Source: Megalobrama amblycephala (Eukaryota; Chordata; Actinopteri; Cypriniformes; Xenocyprididae). Taken from it: 64,000 nt of DNA. Below the pieces are notes generated by a model that worked only from the letters and a program-made list of their open reading frames with translations, was not told the origin of the DNA and made no database searches. Each line of letters opens with the position of its first letter. Within the stretch, counting starts at the first letter, position 1. The translations under genes were made by a program, and so were the position numbers. This document shows, piece after piece, positions 56,272 through 64,000 of the stretch. The stretch lies in NCBI RefSeq assembly GCF_018812025.1, contig NC_063054.1, positions 34,465,396-34,529,395 on the forward strand. The letters run 5' to 3'.

Positions 56272-57358
56272 GGGTGTGTTCACACTTGTAATTTCTCTTG
56301 GTTCTTTTGGTCCAGGCCGGAAAAAGAAAATAATACATTTAGTCCTGGATCGCTTAGCATTCTCAGCATTGTCATTAACAGGGAGTTGGTCCTTCCTAAC
56401 GGCTTCCGCTTAAAGGATTAGTTCACTTTAAAATGATTTACTCACACTCAAGCCATCCTATAGGTGTATATGACTTTCTTCTTTCCGATGAACACAATCG
56501 GAGTTGCTCCCAACACCCTGATGCTCCCAAGCTTTATAATGGCAGTGAACAGAAACCACCTGTTTGAAGCTCAAAAGTGCATCCATCCATCATAAACATA
56601 CTCCACACAGCTCTTGGGGGTTAATAAAGGCTTTCTGAAACGAAGCAATGCATTTGAGGAAGAAAAATATCCATATTTAACACATTATAAAGTAAAATAA
56701 CTAGTTTCCGGCCAAACGGGTCCTACTTATGCCTAAAGCGTAACTTACGCGACATACTACTGGTATTACGCTACATCCTATGTTATATGTCGCGTATTTT
56801 GCGCTTTTATTAATATAACTCCGATTGTATTTGTCTGAAAGAAGATAGTCATATACACCTAGGATGGCTTGAGGGTGAGTAAATCATGGGGTAATTTTCA
56901 TTTTAAAGTGAACTAATCCTTTAAGACCAAACCTAAAGATACAAAACAAAAATGGCTATTATGACGTATATTTTGCGAAGGAACTTACCGAACATCCAAA
57001 ACAAAGCTGTGTGCTGGTCTAAATGCTCTCATTGTATGTGTGTACATATGATGGTATTTTTATCAGCTGAGAACTCATGAAGAGCTTTTAAAATGTGTAA
57101 AGGAGTCAAAACAGCACCAGGAATTCCTCTGTTTCACACAAACGAAGATCTGCTTTCTGATGTACCGTGTAACTGTGAGCCGCAACGAAGCTCCTATGAT
57201 GAAAAACATAGGTATGTTCGAGCATTCTGTCCTTATTAGGGTCGAATCTCGTGACATCACATCCTGTTTTTGGTTCATTTTGATGTCTTTGGTCCATGTT
57301 GCGTACATATTTCAGTCGAACCGCACCAGACTTCGTTTGAAACTCTCCCACAAACACA
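56272..57358. mobile_element. Harbinger-like element, second copy, interrupted
   Basis: The left end GGGTGTGTTCACACTTGTAA is a variant of the end at 52117. The interior (CAAAGCTGTGTGCTGG, GAACCGCACCAGACTTCG) is related as well. A TTAA element is inserted at 56414-56920, and the right terminus is missing. Confidence 0.65.
56414..56920. mobile_element. TTAA-flanked element with long inverted ends
   Basis: Perfect TTAA flanks (56410-56413, 56921-56924). The ends AGGATTAGTTCACTTTAAAA are perfect inverted repeats for the first 23 bases, and similarity continues to about 80 bases (CTCAAGCCATCCTA and GGTGTATATGACT on both sides). Length 507. It is nested in the element at 56272-57358. Confidence 0.88.
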
Positions 57359-57427
57359 ACACGTTTCCACCGAAATTACCTGGAGCAATCTGTCCCAGGA
57401 ACTTTTTCCTCCAGACCTGTTCCTGTC
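57359..57427. repeat. Fragment of a dispersed repeat
   Basis: CACGTTTCCACCGAAATTAC and CAGGAACTTTTTCC form the reverse of words found at 59120-59270 (GGACTTT, GCGGTGGAAACACGG). Both appear to be pieces of one cyprinid repeat. Confidence 0.45.
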
Positions 57428-58388
57428 TAGGTCCCTATAATTTCCGCGATCACGGAATCACGGACGGAATTGCGGAATCCAGTCATAAAAACGGAATTTA
57501 CTATATAATGTGGAATGTCACGGAATTTGTCAAATTTTTGATGAATGAATTAAAAGCAGGTCAGTACACGTAAATTAAATTGCGATATAGACTAGCGACT
57601 GAATATTAAACCGCAAAAAGACTATTTAAACATGAATCCTGCATGCCCGTGTGCCGCTTCGTTTGAGAAAACTACCGTCATAAACACAGAGAAACTCAAA
57701 GCTCTAGGCAAAAGTTTGATTTAACTTGACAGAAACATATTACTGTTGTACAGTAGAATTTAGATAAATTAATTTAATAATAAATTATTAAAATATATTT
57801 TAAACAATCTCAGTGTTTCTTCCATGTTTTAATTTTAACAGTAAAGCTCTGTTGTGCAGCACATTGTTTGACAAAAAAGTTTAATTTCATGATTAAAAGA
57901 TCAATTAAATGGTATGCGTTCATTTGATTGCCAGAAAAATTTAAATACACAGCAGAACTTCTGAAGAAAAAAAAAATCATAAAAATAATTTTTTTTATTT
58001 AATTAATATTGTTATTTTTAAGAATTCAATTAATTAGACATGCTTTTTGATTATTAAAATGGAATTAAACCATTAAAATGGAATCCAGTAAACAGAATTT
58101 GGTAAAAATAAAATTTGAGGGGAAAGAATAAAAAGTAGGGCCCAAAAAAAAATGTAATTTTTTGTTAAACTTTTATTAAATTGTTGGTAAATTGGACAAT
58201 ATTCATTATTTCAATAAATTAGACATGCTTTTTGATTACTAAAATTTAATTTAACCATTAAAATGGGGTAAAAAAAAAAATAAAACGGAAAAAAACGGAA
58301 TCCAGAAAAATAAAAACGGAAAAAACTGAATTTGGGAAAAAATAAAACGGAATTTGGAAAAAAATAAAACGGATTTTATAGGGCCCTA
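57428..58388. mobile_element. TAGGGCCCTATAA-ended element
   Basis: The left end TAGGTCCCTATAATTTCCG and the right end (reverse complement TAGGGCCCTATAAAATCCG) match at 16 of 19 bases. The interior is full of AACGGAAT and CGGAATT words on both sides. CCTGT lies near both ends, but a clean 8-base duplication is not visible. I recognise the family as common in cyprinids. No transposase. Confidence 0.75.
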
Positions 58389-58915
58389 CCTGTATGCATA
58401 AGATCTTCCTTCAAATTCAGCACACAAATTAAGGTATTTTTGATAAAATCCTTGAGCTCTCTGACTCCTCCATAGACAGCAATTTAACCACCACTGTCAA
58501 GGCCCAGAAAGGTACTAAAGACTTAATAGTCCATGTGACTGCAGTGGTTCAACCTTAAATTTTATGAAGTGATGAGAATACTTTTTGTGCACATAAACGA
58601 AACAAAAATAACTTTATTCAACAATTTCTTCTCAGTCAGTCAGTCTCCTCCGCAGTGAACACAGTGTTTATGTCCAAATGCCGGCTCATAATTGGTCAAC
58701 GCTGTTCACGTGAGCAGCACGACGCATGCGTGTGATGCTGATGCAGGAGTTGGACAATAATGAGTTGCTGTTCTGACATAAACAGCTCTCAGATTTCATC
58801 AAAAATATCTTAATTTGTGTTCCGAAGATGAACGAAGGTCTTACGGGTCTGGAACGACATGAGGGTGAGTAATTAATGACAGAATTTTCATTTTTTGGGT
58901 GAACTAACCCTTTAA
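58389..58915. mobile_element. GGGTGAACTAACCCT element, left end lost
   Basis: It has TCAAAAATATCTTAATTTGT, AGATGAACGAAGGTCTTACG and the right end GGGTGAACTAACCCT followed by TTAA. The left part is diverged and merges with the preceding element. Confidence 0.75.
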
Positions 58916-59557
58916 TAAAGCCTGAAACTCATTGCAGTCCATTGTCATATTTTTTAACTCCATTGTTGATTCGAAGAGCAAACTCTTACTCTTACATACC
59001 GCAACAGACTTTTAAAAATGGTGGTTGAAATAAAATGGTGCGTGGAGTCAACCAATCAAAATGCAGCATGAACTCAACCAATGTTGCAGCACCCGAGTCC
59101 CACCCCCAAAAGTTCCAGAACTTTGAAAAAAGTACTTCCTCATGAGCAGGGACTTTCTGGGGGGAAATTTTTACCCAGAATTTCATGTATACCCTGGTCC
59201 CAGCAGTTAAAACACACAGAGTACCACCCCAAAGTCCCTAGTTCCTGCGGTGGAAACACGGCTTAACAGAGCAATCGCATCAGAGCACATCTAACCAAAC
59301 CAGCCAAGTGTGTACACACAATCTCATCTGAACCGTCATGATGTTCCATTTTTCAAGACATAAGACTTTGGTAGAAAGCCAATGGATCCATGAAGTGCAA
59401 TTAAACAAAAAAGACTTCATGCACTACTATCACAGTTCAAGATTAGCATAGTAAGTAATTTATTTGAAATATTCAATAAACACCTTAAGGGCAAAACTAA
59501 ATTAGGAGACTTTTTAAAACACTAGATTTGTTTGGACTCAATAAAATGACAAAATAT
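58916..59557. other. Mixed sequence with a repeat fragment
   Basis: The stretch 59090-59270 (GGGACTTTCTGGGG, CCAGCAGTTAAAACAC, GTGGAAACACGGC) is a piece of the same repeat as 57359-57427. The rest shows nothing recognised. Confidence 0.35.
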
Positions 59558-60065
59558 TACCCAACTGTCCCTAGATACACTTCATAGCCAAGAGTATCCA
59601 GACACCCACTTCTAATTAACAGGTTTTGTTAAGCCGATTAATTACAGTAAAGCCAAATCTTAATGCTACGGCATACAATGACATTCTGTGGTAACCATTT
59701 GGAGAAGGTCCATTTATGTCCCCTGAGCACAGTGCAAGGTCCGTACAGAAATAGTTTATTGACTCTGTTGGGGGGGTAGACTTGACTTACCCGCACAAAG
59801 CCCAGACCCAAACCCCACTGAACACATTTGGGATGAATGGGAACACTGACTGTGAGCCAGACCTCATCGCCCGACATCAATGCCTGATGCTCTTGTGTCT
59901 GAATACGAGCAAATCCCAGCAGTCATGTTCCGTTGGAAAGTTTTCCCAGAGGGAGTGGAAGCTGTTAGGAAGGACCGACTCCCTGTTAATGCCAGTGGGT
60001 TTGAAATTAAACCCTCAAGTATATACATACTGTTGCCCATTTAGTATGTATATATTTCCACAAAA
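59558..60065 (+). pseudogene. Tc1-like transposase remnant
   Basis: From about 59790 the translation gives PDPNPTEHIWDEWE, then after stops ARPHRPTSMPDALV and VEAVRKDRLPVNASG. This is the C-terminal pattern of Tc1-type transposases (DLNPIEHLWDELE, then RPxxPTS). Upstream, GCCAAGAGTATCCAGACACC near 59588 resembles the Tc1-like terminus of this family. There are several stops, and internal deletions removed the earlier catalytic region. Such enzymes cut and paste DNA at TA sites, but this copy cannot be active. Confidence 0.75.
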
Positions 60066-60098
60066 ATATTAAGCTGTACATGTGTTCTCAGCAAAGAT

Positions 60099-60103
60099 AA
60101 TAA

Positions 60104-60134
<31 letters not shown>

Positions 60135-60151
60135 AAGAAGAAGAAGAAGAA
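60099..60151. repeat. (AGA)n microsatellite
   Basis: An AGAAGA run of about 17 units, directly in front of a palindromic-family copy. Confidence 0.95.
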
Positions 60152-60410
60152 ATGTTTCTTGAGCAGCAAATCAGCATATTAGAATGATTTCTGAAGGATC
60201 ATGTGACACTGAAGACTGGAGTAATGATGCTGAAAATTCAGCTTTGCATCACAGGAATAAATTGCATTATAAAATATATCAAAATAGAAAATAGGTATTT
60301 TAAATGATAATATTATTTCACAATATTACTTCTTACTGTATTTATAATCACATAAACATGGCCTTGGTAAGAGACTTCTTTAAAAAAAAAAAATCTTGAC
60401 CCCAATTTAC
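60152..60410 (+). mobile_element. Partial palindromic-family copy
   Basis: Starts AATGTTTCTTGAGCAGCAAA, with the core TGACACTGAAGACTGG and the usual CATCACAGGAATAAATTGC. It ends at AGACTTCTTTAAA and an A-run. Confidence 0.8.
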
Positions 60411-60420
60411 ATATTTATAA

Positions 60421-60537
60421 TATAAAATAATATAATATAATATAATATAATATAATATAATATAATATAATATAATATAATATAATATAATATAATATAA
60501 TATAATATAATATAATATAATATAATATAATATAATA
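60421..60537. repeat. (TATAA)n microsatellite
   Basis: More than 20 units of TATAA just after a palindromic-family copy. Confidence 0.97.
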
Positions 60538-60878
60538 AGCTGGTGTTTTGGTGATTTTTGTGCAGATCAACACACTATAACGATAAAAAGTTCCAGTAAT
60601 GTTTCACAAACACTAGGGCTGCAAGATTTATTGAAATATCGAAAACGTACATATTGCGAGATGCATATCACAACGGCTGTCTGAGTGATTTTTTCTTGTT
60701 TACATTAAATTTGAAATGACATTGTCAGATTTGTGACATTACTTCATGCTAAAACACTGTTGTTCACTTTCAGAAGTTGTAGTGATGCTTTGTTTTCCCA
60801 GAAAGAATTTGAAATATATATATATATTTGTAATATCATTTTCAATTTTTAAATATATTTAAATATAATTTAAATTGA

Positions 60879-61720
60879 AGCTGCAGTCTATAACTTTTTT
60901 GGTTAAAAATGATCCAAAATCAATTTTTGAGCAAGTACATAACCAGCCAGTGTTCAAAACTATCTCCTTACCTTAGCCCGATACACAACAGTAAGCTTGT
61001 AATAATGTTTTCTAATTTGAGTGGTACTGGTAGGTTTCCACGGGAAATTTGAGCATAACATTAACAATTTAAGAAGAAAGTATAACAATAATAATAATTT
61101 GGACAGTTTGATGTGATATGAGCTAAGCAATCGTTAGATTTAATCACCATTGGTAGCGCGATTTATTGTAATTTACTGTTGGTCAGAATAAAAGTGGCAG
61201 ATTTGTTACTTGTTCAGATGACATTTTCCGGTGAAAATTCTTATTTTGGAATACTTCCAAGACTACAATCTGTGATTCCGAAGTACAGTATCCACCGGTG
61301 AGGTGACCAACCACACATTCTCCTCAAAACATTAGATTCATCCGCGCTGAGAAGCCGTGCCGACGCACAACCCACGTAAAGATAAGAGCTGCGTCTCATT
61401 TCGGAGGCTGCGTCCTTCGGAGGTTGCATTTGAAGGCTGCGTACGTCATCAGGGATGTCTTATTTAAGAAAAGTAACAATAATAAAATCGATGGCTATTC
61501 CTTGTGAGGTGTTAAATTCTGTATTTTCTTTCTTACTTTGCAATCCAACGGTTATTTTTTCGTAAATGAGACCGCCTCAATGACGTATGCAGCCTTCAAA
61601 TGTGACCTCCAGAGGACGCAGCCTTCGAAATGAGACGCAGCTGATAATTATGCAAATAACTGCACTTGCAGGTTTCAAACAGAGATGGCAACAAAGAGGT
61701 AAAACTTACAGACTGCAACT
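60879..61720. mobile_element. TIR element, middle layer of the nest
   Basis: The ends AGCTGCAGTCTATAACTT and (reverse complement) AGTTGCAGTCTGTAAGTT match at 15 of 18. The direct repeat TTAAATTGA (60870-60878, 61721-61729) flanks it; an 8-base hAT duplication is contained in that repeat. It is inserted in 60614-61815 and carries 61387-61642. Confidence 0.87.
61387..61642. mobile_element. MITE, inner layer of the nest
   Basis: Perfect 17-base inverted ends AGCTGCGTCTCATTTCG (61387-61403, 61626-61642). GATAA occurs next to both ends (61381-61385 and 61643-61647). Inside, GGCTGCGT and TGCAGCC words oppose each other. Length 256 bases. Confidence 0.83.
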
Positions 61721-61844
61721 TTAAATTGATTTTACACACTTTACACGCATTATCATATCGCATATCTAATTAAGATACCGCATATCGCGTTTTTCTTCAA
61801 TATCGTGCAGCCCTAACAAAGACAAAGTGTCACTTCTCAATCTG

Positions 61845-62010
61845 CATTTTAAACAAGCACACTTATCAAAGAAAATATAAAAAAATTATTAAATAAAAGG
61901 TTTTAAAATGACAAATTGGTACCATTACGGTACCATAGATAAAAGTACCATTTTATAATTTAAAACCTTTTTAATATTATGCTTGAAAAGTGTGCTTGTG
62001 CAGCTGACCT
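61845..62010. repeat. Palindromic segment
   Basis: AAGCACACTT near 61856 pairs with AAGTGTGCTT near 61987. GGTTTTAAAATGACAAA pairs with the AATTTAAAACC region, around a GGTACCATTACGGTACC centre. It may be a small palindromic element. Confidence 0.6.
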
Positions 62011-62858
62011 TTAATAAATGTCATTATTTTGTTTGATACCTAATGCAAAGAGATTCTCGTATTTTAATTTGAAGCATAAATCCAAACACTTTTTGTGGCA
62101 ACTGATTATATTTTGCTTTGTATAATTATCAACAATCTTTTGATAAAGGCTTTTCCTGTGTCTAGGTTCTGAATTTCTCTTTCCTTTGAACCTTGGCAAT
62201 GGCATCACACAGGAGAGAAAATTATACTACTTTCACATCATGCATGTTAGAGACAACATGCTGCCCGAATTCAGCTGAGGTTTCAACAGCGCAGCGGAAG
62301 TACAAATTTCTACTGCACACAATCTCAAAGCAACTAATAACAGTGGACATTTGTTCAATTTTTCTTCATAATTGTGCTCCCTGCCAGCTGCATTTCTTCT
62401 AAATGAAGGCTGCAACATGTAATTTCCTAAACCGTATTATTCAAATACAGCATGACAGTGGCAGTTCCACCCCCAAAATGAGGTCCCTTCCCAAATCATC
62501 ACACTTTCTCCAATTGTGCTTCTCTCCAACTGCGCTACTAATTTTTACTGAACTACATTTGGGAGGCACAAATTGTCTGTGACACTTCCAAATTTATCAT
62601 CAACGTTAATAGCGTGCTGCATAATCCGCTTGGTACAAAAGGAAATCAGAGCAAAGTACCATGATCAAATTATTCAATTGTGAAAAGGGTCATAAATACT
62701 AGTTGTAAACAGGAACAAATGTACTATCTGCAATCTAAAGCAGCAGTTCAGCAGCACTATGAGCTAGTTAGCAAGAGCCCAGCAGTCATGATACCATCTG
62801 CACTCTTAGGAGAAAAGGTTCAGAAGCTTAAAGGGTTCTGTCAGGCGCTAGTTTTAAT
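62011..62858. other. Unique sequence
   Basis: Repeat-free with mixed composition from 62150 to 62650. Frames of about 60-75 codons on both strands lack domains. CTTAAAGGGTTCTGTCAGGC near 62827 could be an element edge. Confidence 0.3.
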
Positions 62859-62946
62859 TAGAGATGCACCGATGCATCAGCCAATAATAGGTATCGGTAT
62901 TGTGTAAAAACAGCTAATTTTTTGGGTCGATTATATCCTGTCAATC

Positions 62947-63025
62947 AAAAGGGTGCAGAAAAACGTGTCAGACTGCAACTCATATGGTATGAGCTGCAGT
63001 CTGACACGTTTTTCTGCACCTTTTT
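62947..63025. repeat. Near-perfect hairpin, 37-base arms, 5-base loop
   Basis: The arm from 62947 (GGTGCAGAAAAACGTGTCAG, starting at 62952) pairs with 62989-63025 at 35 of 37 positions around the loop ATGGT. The size and pairing resemble a microRNA precursor or a minimal snap-back element. Confidence 0.9.
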
Positions 63026-63863
63026 GTAAAGAAAATCTCTCGTGTTGAATCAGAGCAAGTTAACGCGACAATAACGCAAAATGGCTACATAAAAAGCAAG
63101 CTCTATTTGACCCTATGAATCACCCGTAGTTCAAACCAGAGTTGCCAGGTCCGCTGTTTTTCCCTACACCACCTAACATTATTTGTAGCACAAGTGTAAT
63201 GGCAGTGACGTCGGCGCCCGCCATTCAAAGCCATCCTTCCCTGCGTACCGCCAGAGCCGGAGCGTTAGCATTAGCCGTTACGCTTTTTTGGCTAAAGGTT
63301 GCGGGCTTGCCTTCCAGTGGCTTTGGCTGTAGCGCCTCAGGTCAAGCTTTAGCACGGAACGCGAGTCTTATCTTCCACTTTAATACAAATTATATATCTC
63401 GAAAAACATGTATGAATATCAGAAGGTATGTTGAAAGATACAGTACAACTTACCGAAATCCGAATCATGTCTCAGGTTATCACTCAATCTGTGTTTCAAC
63501 CACGGAAAGACAGGTTGTGAACAATATCACTTAACATTGCATTTACCTCAGAAAGGTTAGCCGATGTTCACATTTCGTTAGTTAGCTATAAAAAGCTTAT
63601 TTACTGTTAATTATATGTATAATTGAATAGCCATTAAGACAAGTGCTTATGAAAACTACCTTATGTGCAACTGAGTTTCAGGTTTTTTTTGACTGTAAAT
63701 TATATTATATTACATTATATATTATATATTTATTTGACTTTATTATTATATAGCTCTATTGTTAACTTTAACCTCTAATATTATAGTGTACCAAATTAAA
63801 GGGTTCCCTGTATAGTTTGCAGCATTATTTGGGAGAGATTTTTTTTCTTAAGAAAAATAAAAC

Positions 63864-63971
63864 TACAGTAGTCAACATTTGATCAAAAAAGTTCATCAAG
63901 TTGTCCTGAGAAGAAAGTTTTAGGACACCTTGATGAAAGGTTTTGATCCACTTCAAATGTTGACTACTGTA
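63864..63971. mobile_element. 108-base TA-ended hairpin element
   Basis: TACAGTAGTCAACATTTGA at the left matches TCAAATGTTGACTACTGTA at the right over 19 bases. Pairing continues (TCATCAAG with CTTGATGA, GTCCT with AGGAC) despite a 6-base gap. The CAGT start and TA flanks suggest a mariner-type MITE. Confidence 0.75.
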
Positions 63972-64000
63972 TAATGGTATCGGCAGATAATCTGAATAAT

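Larger units (their letters stand above)
60614..61815. mobile_element. hAT-type element, outer layer of a nest
   Basis: The ends TAGGGCTGCA and TGCAGCCCTA are flanked by 8-mers ACAAACAC (60606-60613) and ACAAAGAC (61816-61823), which differ at one base. Just inside, ATTGAAATATCG-like and CGATATTGAA-like words oppose each other. Two later insertions fill most of it. This is the classical hAT signature. Confidence 0.87.
62859..64000. mobile_element. hAT-like element, right end outside window
   Basis: The left end TAGAGATGCACCGATGCATC is followed by GGTATCGGTATTG, and GGTATCGGCAGATAAT near 63978 looks like the start of the matching right end. It contains the hairpin at 62947-63025, a GC-rich stretch (63190-63350) and a small TA-flanked hairpin at 63864-63971. 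The 130-codon plus frame at 63142-63534 shows no transposase motif. Confidence 0.6.

Noticed and set aside
63142..63534. 130-codon plus frame near the right edge
   Set aside because: It is inside a hAT-like element with a GC-rich stretch. No domain, and splice-like sites occur only on the other strand.

Overview
This is vertebrate nuclear DNA, almost certainly from a cyprinid-type teleost (zebrafish, carp, goldfish or a relative). The reasons are its AT-rich composition, the long (TA)n, (CA)n and pentanucleotide microsatellites, and dozens of copies of short DNA-transposon families that I recognise as typical of cyprinid genomes. Examples are elements ending in GGGTGAACTAACCCTTTAA, palindromic elements carrying TGACACTGAAGACTGG, and hAT-like ends such as TAGGGCTGCA and CAGGGGTGTC. 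Family names and the species are from memory and were not checked against a database.

I find no complete protein-coding gene. Most long open frames are translations of TA or GTTAT microsatellites, or lie inside repeats. The window looks like long intron or intergenic sequence. Four short minus-strand stretches have an acceptor, an open frame and a donor in the right order: 50175-50238, 49253-49321, 37447-37516 and 28009-28107. The 69-base one at 49253-49321 has the best acceptor. The 99-base one at 28009-28107 has a near-perfect donor and is phase 0 at both ends. All are candidates only, and their phases do not all join. A CpG-rich block at 10800-11260, read on the minus strand, is followed by a short ATG frame, a strong donor and a polyadenylation-like site near 10670, and could be a promoter or a small transcription unit.

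Layout. 1-15 kb: two near-identical palindromic TA-flanked elements, a broken minisatellite, TTAA-flanked elements, the CpG-rich block and a hAT-like insertion. 15-23.5 kb: mostly unique sequence with microsatellites and candidate regulatory blocks. 23.5-26.9 kb: a stack of nested elements, including a piggyBac-like element with a broken transposase start. 27-35 kb: unique, gene-desert-like sequence with simple-repeat duplications. 35-36.6 kb: GTTAT/ATAAC pentanucleotide arrays holding an inserted transposon. 37-50 kb: unique blocks alternating with AT-rich duplicated segments. 50.4-58.9 kb: two transposons inserted in one host repeat whose uninterrupted relative lies at 40.08-40.5 kb, followed by more nested elements. 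59.5-64 kb: a Tc1-like transposase remnant, a three-level nest with target duplications, and two strong hairpins.

I saw no CRISPR array, rRNA gene or convincing tRNA gene, and no novel multi-gene system. The most informative content is the record of transposition: target duplications, nesting order and an empty-site comparison inside one window. The candidate exons, hairpins and unique blocks deserve checks by transcript and conservation data.
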